From CBDCHC01 sp965277055 (GTDB taxonomy: Bacteria; Pseudomonadota; Gammaproteobacteria; PS1; Pseudothioglobaceae), in NCBI GenBank assembly GCA_965277055.1, contig OZ255703.1, positions 1,054,001 to 1,118,000 on the forward strand: a stretch of DNA of 64,000 nucleotides. Direction: 5' to 3'. The translations under genes and the position numbers were made by a program. Numbering within the stretch: position 1 is the first letter of the stretch; every line of letters starts with the position of its first letter. This document shows positions 1-9,641 of the stretch, piece after piece. Under the pieces are notes generated by a model. The model saw nothing but the letters and a program-made list of their open reading frames with translations, did no database searches and had not been told where the DNA came from.

Positions 1-58
1 CATAGAGTTCAGGATGAATATTGAGGTTGCTCAGTGTTATAGGTTGGTTCATAATGTT

Positions 59-544
59 TTAGGATTCTATATATGGATATTTTATGGTGATGATGCCGTC
101 TGGATCGGCGTAGAGGTATTCTCCTGGAGTGAATGTCACACCAGAAAACTGCACAACAATGTTTCGCTCACCTACACCGTTTTTAATACTTTTTAGTGGG
201 TGTGTACCAAGGGCTTTTACTCCGATGTTCATGGTGTTGATTTCATGACTATCCCTAATCATTCCATACATAATTACCCCCGCCCAGTGGTTTTCTACTG
301 CTTTGGCAGCTAACATATCACCTAGCATAGCACAGCGTTTTGACCCACCAGCATCTACCACCATAACCTTACCAGTGCCATCCTCTTCTACGAGTTGTTT
401 TACGAGCGAGTTATCTTCAAAACATTTAATGGTAACAATTTCACCTGAAAAATGAGTTTTTACCCCGAAAGAGCGATACTCTGGATGTACGTACCCTACA
501 TTAGGGTGGAGTGCGTCAGATATATCTGTAGTATTATGTGTCAT
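59..544 (-). CDS. rraA: RraA, regulator of ribonuclease E activity
   Basis: RraA-family protein of 161 residues, the same length as the Escherichia coli protein. Known members form a ring that binds the C-terminal scaffold of RNase E and dampens mRNA decay; the fold is shared with 4-hydroxy-4-methyl-2-oxoglutarate aldolases. Visible marks are GDMLAAKAVENHWAGV at residues 75-90 and the IRD triplet at 96-98. It lies 17 nt after aceK on the same strand, so it is probably the last cistron of the glyoxylate-bypass operon. That is unusual, because in enterobacteria rraA sits next to menA. An aldolase role cannot be excluded from sequence alone, but length and motif spacing favour RraA. Confidence 0.88.
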   Translation of the reverse strand: MTHNTTDISDALHPNVGYVHPEYRSFGVKTHFSGEIVTIKCFEDNSLVKQLVEEDGTGKVMVVDAGGSKRCAMLGDMLAAKAVENHWAGVIMYGMIRDSHEINTMNIGVKALGTHPLKSIKNGVGERNIVVQFSGVTFTPGEYLYADPDGIITIKYPYIES

Positions 545-561
545 AGTGTATCTTGTTATTA

Positions 562-2334
562 TTAAGGTTTAGTCTTAACGTGAAATTCTGTAGCATCGGA
601 AATATTACCTGTTTGGTAGATTACATCCATGCGTTCTTTAATATCATATGGATAATAATCCTTGATATTCCCTGCAGCAATATTACGCTGCACCTCTTGC
701 CAATACCGGGCATCTAATAGATGACTATAGTAACTCGCAAAAATTGAGTCATATTCGGCGTTATTAAACATAAAAAACTTAAATTCTTCAGGAAATACAT
801 CATGCTCACCAATGGGGTACCATGGTTCTGCACTCATTTCTTGTTCTTCGGTTTTTGCTTCAGGAATAGTTCTAAAGTTTGGTACATCCATGGTAGATAT
901 CTCATCATAGTCATAAAACACCACACGTTTTTGTTTCGTCACCCCAAAGTTTTTGGTGAGCATATCCCCCGGGAAGATATTGGAATTGATCAATTCATCT
1001 ATGGCTCTGCCATAATCAATAATCACTTTATATGCTTCTTCAATACTGGCATTAGATAAGAAAATGTCTAATGGAATCATTTTATTTTCCAAATACAAAT
1101 GCTTTACAATTAACAAATTATCTTCTATAGTGATAGTTGAGGGAGCTTTGGTTTGTAATTCTGCAAGGAGGGTTGGGTCAATATGATCAAGAGGAAAGGC
1201 AATATTAGAAAATTCCCACGTATCTGCTAAGCGCCCGACTCTGCCATGGTTTTTAATAAAGAGATAATTGGCTTTTACTTGTTCTTTGGTAGTGTTCTTA
1301 GGGTTTGGAAAGCTATCATTAATGACTTTAAACACATAGGGAAACATCGGGAAGGTAAATACAGTCATCACCATACCTTTAATTCCCGGAGCACTCATAA
1401 GTTTTTCACTAGTGAATCGTGAGTATTTTGATAATGTTCTATATAGCAGGGTTTTTCCTTGTTTGTGCAGTCCAATTGCACTATACAATGAGGCCTTGCT
1501 TTTATTAGGTAAGATGCCTTTTAAGAAATCAACTACTGCAGCAGGATACTCGGTATTGACAAAGAAATAGGAACGTGAAAAACTAAAAATTGCTGAGACA
1601 CTTTGTGCTTCAGCAATAAGTGCATCTACAAATACTCCTTTGGTATCACTTTTATTAATTGCAATAGCAATCGGATGTAAGTGGTTATCTTTGGTAATCA
1701 CTTTACCAATCAGATATACCGCACGCCTTCTAAAAAATGGTGTTCGTACCATTTGAATTTCAAAATGATGTTCTAAATCAGAGTCGATTTTGGCGTAGAA
1801 TTGCTCTGCGAGTCGCGTAGCATCAAGAGTAATATTACTAAATTCCTCGCTTAATTCAGAGGTATGTAAGATGGTAGTTGCGATTTCAACTAGATTATCA
1901 GTAATGTAGTAACTGGCTATCTCTGGTGCCTCTAAGTCAATATAGGTAGTGGATTTACCTGGCTTCACAAAGATATAGTTGTTATTGTAAAACCGTTTAT
2001 CAAATAAACAACAAAATACTGAGTTATAAAAGGTTTCTGCTAACTCAGGCTGGTGATGGTGGAGTAGTAACTCTAGGTAGTACGTCTTCGTTGCTGCCCA
2101 AAGATCTTCGTTAAACAGTGCAGTGTCGATATGTTCGGAGATATTTTTGCAGAAGAGTTTAATTTCGTTGTCATAGAGTGATATACGCGTTACTGCTACT
2201 TTTTCTATTTGTTGCCAGTCCCCACTTTTAAAATTTTCTTTTACTTGTATGTAGGTATCACGGTATTTAAGGTAGTACTTATCAAATCCATCTAAAATAT
2301 ATTTGGCGGTGGTGAATGATAAGTTACTACCCAT
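562..2334 (-). CDS. aceK: Isocitrate dehydrogenase kinase/phosphatase AceK
   Basis: A 590-residue protein of the AceK family (usual length about 570-600). AceK phosphorylates and dephosphorylates isocitrate dehydrogenase, which diverts isocitrate into the glyoxylate bypass. The C-terminal half carries the kinase-like core: NHGRVGRLADTWEFSN at about residues 365-380 and GDMLTKNFGV followed by FYDYDEI at about 455-480, the nucleotide and metal binding segment. It begins 24 nt after the aceA stop codon, the order expected of aceBAK operons, although no malate synthase gene (aceB or glcB) is present in this window. Intact, with no frameshift seen. Confidence 0.96.
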   Translation of the reverse strand: MGSNLSFTTAKYILDGFDKYYLKYRDTYIQVKENFKSGDWQQIEKVAVTRISLYDNEIKLFCKNISEHIDTALFNEDLWAATKTYYLELLLHHHQPELAETFYNSVFCCLFDKRFYNNNYIFVKPGKSTTYIDLEAPEIASYYITDNLVEIATTILHTSELSEEFSNITLDATRLAEQFYAKIDSDLEHHFEIQMVRTPFFRRRAVYLIGKVITKDNHLHPIAIAINKSDTKGVFVDALIAEAQSVSAIFSFSRSYFFVNTEYPAAVVDFLKGILPNKSKASLYSAIGLHKQGKTLLYRTLSKYSRFTSEKLMSAPGIKGMVMTVFTFPMFPYVFKVINDSFPNPKNTTKEQVKANYLFIKNHGRVGRLADTWEFSNIAFPLDHIDPTLLAELQTKAPSTITIEDNLLIVKHLYLENKMIPLDIFLSNASIEEAYKVIIDYGRAIDELINSNIFPGDMLTKNFGVTKQKRVVFYDYDEISTMDVPNFRTIPEAKTEEQEMSAEPWYPIGEHDVFPEEFKFFMFNNAEYDSIFASYYSHLLDARYWQEVQRNIAAGNIKDYYPYDIKERMDVIYQTGNISDATEFHVKTKP

Positions 2335-2358
2335 AGTTTATATACTAGGTTTAATATA

Positions 2359-3678
2359 CTAGAACTGGTCTTCTTCAGTAGAACCAGTGAGTGCAGTAAC
2401 CGAAGATGCACCGCCTTGAATCACGGTAGTGACATCATCAAAGTACCCCGCACCTACTTCTTGTTGGTGAGAAGCAAAGGTATAGCCTTTTGAGCTTGCT
2501 GCAAATTCCTGCTCTTGTACTTTGTTTACATAGTGTTTCATGCCTTCACCTCTCGCATAGTCATACGCTAAGTCAAACATGTTATACCACATATTATGAA
2601 TCCCTGCGAGGGTGATAAATTGATATTTATAGCCCAACTCAGAAATTTCTTCTTGGAATGAAGCAATTTGACTATCTGATAGATTTTTCTTCCAGTTAAA
2701 TGAAGGAGAGCAGTTGTATGCAAGCAGTTGATTTGGATTTTGCTCTTTGAGTGCTGCAGCGAATTCACGGGCAAAACCAACATCTGGAGTTGCAGTTTCG
2801 CACCATACTAAGTCTGCATATGGAGCATAAGCCAAGCCACGAGAAATAGCTTGCTCTGGACCGTTTTTCACACGGTAGAATCCTTCAGCAGTGCGCTCAC
2901 CTGTGATAAATGGCTGATCATTTTCATCTACATTAGAGGTCAAAAGGTTTGCTGCTTCTGCGTCAGTACGTGCAAGTAATAATGTTGGTACGCCTAGAAC
3001 ATCTGCTGCGAGACGAGCGGAAATCAGTTTTTGTACTGCTTCTGCAGTAGGTACTAATACTTTACCACCCATATGCCCACATTTTTTTACCGCTGCTAAT
3101 TGATCTTCAAAGTGTACTCCAGCTGCACCATTGGCAATCATATTTTTCATGAGTTCATAGGCATTTAAAACTCCGCCAAATCCTGCTTCGCCATCTGCCA
3201 CAATAGGTAAGAAATAATCAATAGCTTCTGAACTGTCCATATCAATGCCTTTAGACCACTGAATTTCATCAGCACGTTTAAAGGTATTGTTAATTCTGCG
3301 CACCATAGTTGGTACAGAATCATAAGCGTAGAGTGATTGGTCTGGGTACATCGTTTCAGAGGTATTACCATCCGCAGCCACTTGCCAGCCTGAGAGATAA
3401 ATCGCCTCAATTCCTGCTTTAGCTTGTTGCATTGCCTGTCCTGCAGTTATGGCACCCATGCAGTTTACATAGCCTTTTTTGGCATCGCCATTCACTAAGT
3501 TCCAGAGTTTTTCCGAACCTCTTCTGGCATAAGTGTATTCTGGTTGTACAGAACCACGGAGTCTGACCACATCAGCAGCTTCGTAGCCACGGGTAACACC
3601 TGACCATCTTGGGTTTGTATCCCACTCTTGCTGTAAGGCGGTAATTTGTTCTTCTCTAGTTTGGGTTTGTTTGCTCAC
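2359..3678 (-). CDS. aceA: Isocitrate lyase AceA
   Basis: Isocitrate lyase of 439 residues, the usual size for the short bacterial form. It cleaves isocitrate to succinate and glyoxylate in the cytosol, allowing growth on acetate or fatty acids. The signature KKCGHMGGK with the catalytic cysteine is at residues 198-206, and the metal/substrate segments SGWQVAAD (96-103) and VADGEAGFGG (160-169) are intact. It is the first gene of an aceA-aceK-rraA operon and is divergent from an iclR-type regulator across 116 bp, the classic layout for control of the glyoxylate shunt. Confidence 0.97.
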   Translation of the reverse strand: MSKQTQTREEQITALQQEWDTNPRWSGVTRGYEAADVVRLRGSVQPEYTYARRGSEKLWNLVNGDAKKGYVNCMGAITAGQAMQQAKAGIEAIYLSGWQVAADGNTSETMYPDQSLYAYDSVPTMVRRINNTFKRADEIQWSKGIDMDSSEAIDYFLPIVADGEAGFGGVLNAYELMKNMIANGAAGVHFEDQLAAVKKCGHMGGKVLVPTAEAVQKLISARLAADVLGVPTLLLARTDAEAANLLTSNVDENDQPFITGERTAEGFYRVKNGPEQAISRGLAYAPYADLVWCETATPDVGFAREFAAALKEQNPNQLLAYNCSPSFNWKKNLSDSQIASFQEEISELGYKYQFITLAGIHNMWYNMFDLAYDYARGEGMKHYVNKVQEQEFAASSKGYTFASHQQEVGAGYFDDVTTVIQGGASSVTALTGSTEEDQF

Positions 3679-3731
3679 TGTAAATCTCCACGTAAAAAAT
3701 TATCATTTTTTCATATTGGATTATTTTAGGG

Positions 3732-3752
3732 TTGCATAATTCCGTTATGTAA
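3732..3752. promoter_or_regulatory. Candidate operator between aceA and the IclR-type regulator
   Basis: The 116-bp divergent intergenic region holds an inverted repeat, TT-g-CATAA-ttccg-TTATG-t-AA, centred at 3742. IclR-family regulators bind dyad operators in such divergent regions and usually repress themselves. The dyad is visible in the sequence; its assignment to this regulator is inference from position. Confidence 0.4.
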
Positions 3753-3794
3753 TATAAAATTTTACAATGTGAAAGTTTAATACCTATATTAATA

Positions 3795-4493
3795 ATGAGC
3801 AAACTACCAGATATTCCAGAGGAAAAAAAATATACTGCGATTGAAAAAACACTGAAAATTCTGTCTATTTTTTCTATAGAAAATCCCACATTAGGCGTTA
3901 AAGAAATTAGTGATATACTGCACTTTAATACTTCTACCATTCACCGAATATTAAACACCCTAGTTGAATACGGCTACGTAGTGCAAACAGAAAATAGACA
4001 CTATTCTATCGGCACGCAGCCATTATATTTAAGTGCCCTATATACCCAAATTAATCATTTAGAACAAATTAGACCTGTGGTTAATGAAATTAGAAATATT
4101 ACCAGTGAGACTGCATCTTTTTTTATAGAGGAAGATGATTGCCGGATTTGTCTGTACCGGGCTCATTCGCGTGATGAGATACGCCATAATATTGAACAAG
4201 GTACTAGGCTTAAGCTCAATAGAGGTGCATCTGGGCGTATTATCTTAGCGTATGGGCAACGCAGACATGATAAACATGGGATGTTTAAAGAAATTCGTGA
4301 TCAGGGGTATTATCTCTCTATTAATGAGCATAACCCTTCCTTATTTGCGATTGCTGTCCCAGTTATTGCTAAGAGTACTCGTTTTGTAGGGGCGTTAGTT
4401 GTCTCGGGTCCAGTAAGTAGGTTTAATCATAAAACAGAAGCGTATTTGTTGAAATTACTTCGAGAGAGTTTAAAAAAAATAACCATTCCGTAA
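3795..4493 (+). CDS. iclR: IclR-family transcriptional regulator, probable glyoxylate-bypass regulator
   Basis: A 232-residue IclR-type regulator. A winged helix-turn-helix occupies about residues 15-75 (EISDILHFNTSTIHRILNTL), followed by the IclR effector domain, with LKLNRGASGRIILAYG near 135-150 and IAVPVI near 190. The family senses small carboxylic acids; E. coli IclR represses aceBAK and responds to glyoxylate and pyruvate. Its position, divergent from aceA with a dyad between them, supports the same job. The symbol is by family and context, not proven orthology. The effector domain is somewhat shorter than in E. coli IclR. Confidence 0.8.
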   Translation: MSKLPDIPEEKKYTAIEKTLKILSIFSIENPTLGVKEISDILHFNTSTIHRILNTLVEYGYVVQTENRHYSIGTQPLYLSALYTQINHLEQIRPVVNEIRNITSETASFFIEEDDCRICLYRAHSRDEIRHNIEQGTRLKLNRGASGRIILAYGQRRHDKHGMFKEIRDQGYYLSINEHNPSLFAIAVPVIAKSTRFVGALVVSGPVSRFNHKTEAYLLKLLRESLKKITIP

Positions 4494-4574
4494 ATACGGT
4501 CTAGTTCCCTGTCAAGATGGCTATTATTTTTGTAAAATACTTGTAATTCTATTACTAGTCAGCATATATATCAT

Positions 4575-5021
4575 ATGAGCGAAATAAAAGCACAAATCTT
4601 AGCACAAACCAAAGAAGCTATGAAGGCTAAAAATAAAGTTGCCTTGAGTGCACTCCGTGCTTTAAGTGGTGCTATGAAGCAGTTTGAGGTGGATAATCGC
4701 GTGGAAGTCACTGATGTTGATGCACTCGCAATTATCACTAAGCAAGTCAAACAACGTAAAGACTCTATTGAGCAGTTTACTATCGCAGGCAGAACAGACT
4801 TAGTAGAGAATGAAAAAGGACAACTGAGCGTAATTGAAACATTTATGCCTACGCAGCTTAGTGAAGCCCAAGTGACTACAGAAGTTGAAGCAGCAATTGT
4901 CGAGCTTGGTGCGAACTCTATAGCAGATATGGGCAAAGTAATGGGTGCACTCAAAACTAAACTTGCCGGTAGTGCGGATATGAGTATGGTGAGTAAGATA
5001 TTAAAATCTAAATTAGGGTAG
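4575..5021 (+). CDS. yqeY: GatB/YqeY domain protein
   Basis: A YqeY-type protein of 148 residues. The family resembles the tail domain of the GatB amidotransferase subunit that touches tRNA, and it occurs in many bacteria as a free-standing protein of uncertain function. Typical features are the helical N-terminus with KNKVALSALRALSGAMKQ (residues 15-32), the ETFMPTQLSE segment near 93-102, and the closing helix GADMSMVSKILKSKL-like end. It is followed after 5 nt by erpA, so the two are probably cotranscribed. Confidence 0.88.
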   Translation: MSEIKAQILAQTKEAMKAKNKVALSALRALSGAMKQFEVDNRVEVTDVDALAIITKQVKQRKDSIEQFTIAGRTDLVENEKGQLSVIETFMPTQLSEAQVTTEVEAAIVELGANSIADMGKVMGALKTKLAGSADMSMVSKILKSKLG

Positions 5022-5026
5022 GATCG

Positions 5027-5359
5027 ATGCAAGCAAATATTAATTTTAGTGACACTGCTGCGACTAAGGTTGCACAACTTCTGGAAAGCGAAACAAAGGA
5101 TAACCTAAAGTTACGCGTATATATTACTGGTGGGGGTTGCTCTGGGTTTTCGTATGGATTTACTTTTGACGACAAAGACAAAGAAGATGACTTTGCAATT
5201 ATTAACCAAGGGGTGACTATGGTAGTAGATTCTATGAGCTATCAATACCTTACTGGTGCTACAGTAGATTATTTGGAAGACCTACAAGGTTCACGCTTTA
5301 TTGTGCATAATCCCAATGCTAAAACTACTTGTGGGTGTGGATCTTCATTTTCAATTTAA
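5027..5359 (+). CDS. erpA: Iron-sulfur cluster insertion protein ErpA
   Basis: A-type iron-sulfur carrier of 110 residues. It accepts Fe-S clusters from the scaffold and passes them to apoproteins, notably enzymes of respiration and isoprenoid synthesis. The three cluster-binding cysteines are visible: C38 in GGGCSGFSYGF and C102/C104 in TTCGCGSSFSI. Overall length and the FSI ending fit ErpA rather than IscA; no isc or suf genes are adjacent, which also fits ErpA. It starts 5 nt after yqeY. Confidence 0.93.
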   Translation: MQANINFSDTAATKVAQLLESETKDNLKLRVYITGGGCSGFSYGFTFDDKDKEDDFAIINQGVTMVVDSMSYQYLTGATVDYLEDLQGSRFIVHNPNAKTTCGCGSSFSI

Positions 5360-5379
5360 TGAGTTAAGCGAGTAGCCTA

Positions 5380-8300
5380 ATGCCAGACTCTGCACAAAGA
5401 GCACGCGCATTAGATACTTCTTTATCTTTTATTGTACAGGCTCCAGCAGGATCTGGAAAAACAGAGCTCTTAACTAATAGATACCTCGCACTCTTAACTA
5501 CTGCATCCAGCCCTGAGAGTGTATTAGCACTAACCTTTACCAACAAGGCAGTAAGTGAGCTTCATGCACGGATTATGCAGTCACTCTTGGCAGCTCATCA
5601 CCAACACAAACCTATAGAACTGCACAAACAGCGTAATTATGAACTTGCCAAGCAGGTGCTCTCTCGTAGTGAGTCATTAGGCTGGAATATATTGCTTGAT
5701 CAAAGTCGCATTCGAGTTACTACTTTTGACGGGCTTGCATATGCTATTGTTGGGCGCAATAGTTCTCCCTTGGATATTCGTACACCTACAGTATTAGAAC
5801 AAGCAGAGGAATATTATAAAGATGCAGTAGCAAACTTATTGAAATCGGCTGATACGCATGAAGTGAGTGAGAGCATTTTGTATCTTATTCGGTATTTTGA
5901 CTATGAGTATGCCACGATAGTGCGATTATTTTCCCAGATGCTGGGCGAACGGGCTAAGTGGATTACCAAGCTTTATGATAGCTCGGTCAATACTTCAGCG
6001 ATTGCTCAAAATATACAAACGCTGGTAGAGGGGGAGGTACATAAATTACGCTCTCTTGCTCAGAAACACCTTACTGCAGAATTTTTTGAACTTGCTGCAA
6101 TTAACACTAGCGTGCAGATTGCCAACCCTCCGCATACGTTGGCTGACTTTAAAGATATTGCGTATTTGTGTTTTACTAAGCAAAATACCTTGCGCCAAAG
6201 TTTAGCTAAAAGAGATGGCTTTGATAATACGACACCTGAAAAAAATAATGCATTCAAAGCATATATTGCAGCGCTTCCTTCTGAATACATCGCAGCGCTC
6301 AAGCGAGTACGCTCACTGCCTGAGCAAGCCGATACTACATTACTAGAGCACATTGCAAAAGTATTATTAGCACTTAATCATGAATTACTTCAGATGTTTA
6401 ATGTAGCGGGCGGGGTCGATTATACTGAAATTGCACTCCGTGCTAATGAAGCACTGCATGAAGCCAATGTGACTGATATTGCAATGGCTCTTGATGCAAC
6501 TATCGAACACATTCTTATTGACGAGTTTCAAGATACTTCATTAATACAGCTCACCTTGATAGAGTATATGGTAGCACACTGGCAACCTGAGGATCGGCGT
6601 ACCTTATTTTTCGTAGGTGATCCGATGCAGTCGATTTATTTATTTCGCGGTGCAGAAGTTGGGGTATTTCTCTCTGTTAAAGAGCGTGGACTGGGACATA
6701 TTGCCCTAGAGCCTATTGTTTTGCAGCAAAATTTTCGCTCAAATCATGAGATTGTGGAACATACGAATGCAATCTGTAGTGCGGTATTCCCCGCTAACTA
6801 CAACATCAATGAGGGGCAAGTTGCCTACACTCCTGCGGTAAGTGTACATGAAGATACTGCACACGTAGAAATGCGCCCATTTACTCAAGGCGAAGAACAC
6901 TTAGAGCGAGACTATATTGCAGATATTGTGATGCGTACGCAGTTGGCACATCCTGAATATTCAATAGGAATATTGTGTAGAACTGCAACAGAGTTTGGCA
7001 GTATTTCTGCTCATTTACAAAATCAAGGAATACAAAGTACTGCATATAAAAACATCAAATTATTAAAGCACCCCTTAGTAAAAGACTTACTCGTACTTTG
7101 TAACATTATGACTTGTGGGCATGACACCTTAGCTTGGCTTTCTTTGTTGAGGAGTCCATATGTAGGGTTGGAGTTATCTGAGTTATTATATTTTGCAGAT
7201 ACCAATGATATCTATGCTCATATCCCACAGATTATCCAGCAGTATCCACATTTAGAAAGACTTGCACTCGTGTATAAGGCACTAAGCTATGCATTTGCTC
7301 ATAAGGATTCATTAGGGGTGAGTAATAGCATTCATACTATTGTATCGCAATTAGGTATGCGAGAGATGTGGTCTACTGAAGACAAAGAGGTATATGCCCT
7401 TTTTAGTACACTACTTCATGCATGGGAGTTAGCAGGGCAGAGTTCGCTGAGTGAATTAGAGTCTGCATTATCACAGGAATATGTTCCGAGTACGGCGAGT
7501 ATGGTTACACTACTTACTATTCATAAAGCCAAAGGCTTGGAGTTTGATGTGGTGATATTACCAATGCTCAATCATCGCTCACGACCAGATACCGCTAAAC
7601 TGATGTATTTGACTGAGTTTATGGATATAGGGGTATTACTGGCAGCATATAGTGAGACCTCGCTTTATACCTATCTTAAAGACAACTATAAGCACCGAGC
7701 GCAAAATGAACTTTTGAGGCTGTTATATGTGGCACTGACTAGAGCGAAAAAAGAGTTATATATGAGTGCTTGTTTAGATATGTCAAAAAAGACACTTGTC
7801 AATACCAATACCTTAATGGAGATATTAGTAGGGCAATATTTGCACCTATGGGAGGGGAAAACCAACGCTGAGTCATCAACTACCTCAAGAGACATACAAC
7901 ATTATAAGTATGTATTACCAACTCCTGTACCGCTCCCATCTGTTGTTTTGAGTGAACATATTATGGGACTACAGATTCATACTCAGATGCATTCAGCACT
8001 TGGGCGCATCATACATTTTTGCTTAGAGCACGAAGAGTTTACGCCGAGTCAAGAGCGATTGTCTTTCTTGTGTGAACATTATAATTTACCTATCAGCAAT
8101 AGAGCAGAGCATGTGAATATCTTATATGAGATACTTCATACGGTGCGTTTGAGTGTGCATTTTGACTTTATATTTGCTAAACGTACTTCTACTCGGGTAG
8201 AACACCCTCTAACCTATCAAGGACACACATATATTATTGATAGAATATTTACCCAGAGTGATGTTGTATATATTATTGATTATAAAACGATATTTTCTGG

Positions 8301-8463
8301 GGTAGTAGTCCCAGAGCAACTACGTAGTTATACCTTACAATTACAGAACTATGCACAGGCAGTAAAAAGTATTTATAATAAAACGAGTGCACAATTAAGT
8401 TCCTCGCCTGAGATAAAAACTGCACTATTTATTACTACTACTGGAGAGTTATTGTATGTTTAA
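5380..8463 (+). CDS. UvrD/RecB-type helicase-nuclease, AddA-like
   Basis: A 1027-residue superfamily 1A helicase with a C-terminal nuclease domain. Helicase motifs in order are APAGSGKTELL (about 19-29), ALTFTNKA, IDEFQDTS (about 382), VGDPMQSIYLFRGAE (about 411), QQNFRSN (about 449), TIHKAKGLEFDVVILP (about 713) and LLYVALTRAKKELY (about 782). Near residues 940-970, HPLTYQGHTYIIDRI and IIDYKT form the PD-(D/E)XK active site of RecB/AddA nucleases. It probably processes DNA ends for recombinational repair. No addB, recC or recD gene is in the window, so the usual partner is elsewhere or absent. It overlaps mltB by 8 nt. Confidence 0.85.
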   Translation: MPDSAQRARALDTSLSFIVQAPAGSGKTELLTNRYLALLTTASSPESVLALTFTNKAVSELHARIMQSLLAAHHQHKPIELHKQRNYELAKQVLSRSESLGWNILLDQSRIRVTTFDGLAYAIVGRNSSPLDIRTPTVLEQAEEYYKDAVANLLKSADTHEVSESILYLIRYFDYEYATIVRLFSQMLGERAKWITKLYDSSVNTSAIAQNIQTLVEGEVHKLRSLAQKHLTAEFFELAAINTSVQIANPPHTLADFKDIAYLCFTKQNTLRQSLAKRDGFDNTTPEKNNAFKAYIAALPSEYIAALKRVRSLPEQADTTLLEHIAKVLLALNHELLQMFNVAGGVDYTEIALRANEALHEANVTDIAMALDATIEHILIDEFQDTSLIQLTLIEYMVAHWQPEDRRTLFFVGDPMQSIYLFRGAEVGVFLSVKERGLGHIALEPIVLQQNFRSNHEIVEHTNAICSAVFPANYNINEGQVAYTPAVSVHEDTAHVEMRPFTQGEEHLERDYIADIVMRTQLAHPEYSIGILCRTATEFGSISAHLQNQGIQSTAYKNIKLLKHPLVKDLLVLCNIMTCGHDTLAWLSLLRSPYVGLELSELLYFADTNDIYAHIPQIIQQYPHLERLALVYKALSYAFAHKDSLGVSNSIHTIVSQLGMREMWSTEDKEVYALFSTLLHAWELAGQSSLSELESALSQEYVPSTASMVTLLTIHKAKGLEFDVVILPMLNHRSRPDTAKLMYLTEFMDIGVLLAAYSETSLYTYLKDNYKHRAQNELLRLLYVALTRAKKELYMSACLDMSKKTLVNTNTLMEILVGQYLHLWEGKTNAESSTTSRDIQHYKYVLPTPVPLPSVVLSEHIMGLQIHTQMHSALGRIIHFCLEHEEFTPSQERLSFLCEHYNLPISNRAEHVNILYEILHTVRLSVHFDFIFAKRTSTRVEHPLTYQGHTYIIDRIFTQSDVVYIIDYKTIFSGVVVPEQLRSYTLQLQNYAQAVKSIYNKTSAQLSSSPEIKTALFITTTGELLYV

Positions 8464-9640
8464 TAGCACCTTAAGAGCATATGTATTATTAGTGGTCAGC
8501 ACTGTGTGTATGTCTACTATAGCCCATACTCAGGAACTCGCTAGCTTTATTGAGAGCATCAAAGCTAAAGCAAATGCACGTGGGATTAGTGAAGCTACTC
8601 TTAAATACTTAGATTCGGCAGTAATCATTGACAGAGTGCTTGAGTTAGATCAAAAACAACCAGAATTCAGTTTAAATTTTGCTAATTATTTAAATTTAGT
8701 CATTAATAAAAAGCGTATCACTCAAGGGCAAAAACATGTACGTGCGTATGATGAGTTATTTGCACAAGTGTATAAAAAATATGGAGTACCAAAGAATATT
8801 TTAGTAGCATTTTGGGGCTTAGAAAGTAATTATTCAGAAACAACTGGAGTCTTTCCGCTTCTAGATGCAATGGTGACTCTTAGCTATGATAAACGCAGAC
8901 GTGAGTTTTTCACCGCAGAATTATTGGATACGCTAGAATTAATTGACAACAATATTATCGCCCCAGATATCAAAGGATCATGGGCAGGAGCACTTGGTGG
9001 AGTGCAGTTTTTACCTTCTAACTTATTGAAATACGGGGTAGATGGTGACGGCGATGGCAAGATAGATTTGTGGAATAATCCGCGTGATATGTTTTTAAGT
9101 GCAGGTAATTTTTTAAAAAATATTGGTTGGAAGCGAGGGCAAAAATGGGGGAGAGAAATTGCACTACCCAAAGACTTTGATTATGCTCTAGCAGATTTAT
9201 CTATTCAAAAACCTGTGAAAGAGTGGAGTACTTTTGGGGTTACTAATGCGGATGGCTCAGCACTCCCAAATGCCAGTTTGTCTGCCTCTATTGTAGTGCC
9301 TATGGGTGCGTTTGGACCTAAGTTTATGGTATATAACAACTACAGAACCATATTAAACTGGAACCGCTCTACTCTTTATGGCTTATCTGTAGGTATTTTG
9401 TCTGATAGACTATTAGGTAAACGCTTAGTTGCGAGTTTGCCAGATGAGGCAAATATCACCAAAGAAGACATCCTCTTTACTCAGCAATTTTTAAATGATA
9501 ATGGCTTTGATGCAGGCCCTGTAGATGGTATTTTGGGATCTAAAACAATTCGCGCTTTAAAAGAATATCAAGCACTCAGTGAAATGATTCCTGATGGGTA
9601 TCTAGGCGGTGATTTAGTTGCACTTATGAGAAGCCTATAG
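8456..9640 (+). CDS. mltB: Periplasmic lytic murein transglycosylase, MltB family
   Basis: Soluble lytic transglycosylase of 394 residues that cleaves the glycan strands of peptidoglycan, leaving 1,6-anhydromuramic ends. It has a signal peptide (about residues 1-24, hydrophobic AYVLLVVSTVCMS) without a lipobox, the catalytic glutamate E123 in FWGLESNYS, GALGGVQFLPSN near 178-189, and a C-terminal peptidoglycan-binding module around 325-394 (GFDAGPVDGILGSKTIRALKEYQ-like). Fusion to a PG-binding domain is typical of the MltB-II type. It overlaps the upstream helicase gene by 8 nt and ends 1 nt before ruvX, so translation is probably coupled. Confidence 0.92.
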   Translation: MFNSTLRAYVLLVVSTVCMSTIAHTQELASFIESIKAKANARGISEATLKYLDSAVIIDRVLELDQKQPEFSLNFANYLNLVINKKRITQGQKHVRAYDELFAQVYKKYGVPKNILVAFWGLESNYSETTGVFPLLDAMVTLSYDKRRREFFTAELLDTLELIDNNIIAPDIKGSWAGALGGVQFLPSNLLKYGVDGDGDGKIDLWNNPRDMFLSAGNFLKNIGWKRGQKWGREIALPKDFDYALADLSIQKPVKEWSTFGVTNADGSALPNASLSASIVVPMGAFGPKFMVYNNYRTILNWNRSTLYGLSVGILSDRLLGKRLVASLPDEANITKEDILFTQQFLNDNGFDAGPVDGILGSKTIRALKEYQALSEMIPDGYLGGDLVALMRSL

Positions 9641-9641
9641 G

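Noticed and set aside
14..196. A 60-codon plus-strand frame at the window start
   Set aside because: It is antisense to the end of rraA and has no ribosome site or recognisable motif.
4486..4500. CCGTAAATACGG dyad at the end of the iclR-type gene as a terminator
   Set aside because: Stem of three to four bp without a T-run; too weak.
4571..5077. A 168-codon open frame on the minus strand opposite yqeY
   Set aside because: Low-complexity Ser/Ala/Ile translation exactly antisense to a well-supported yqeY gene; no family resemblance.
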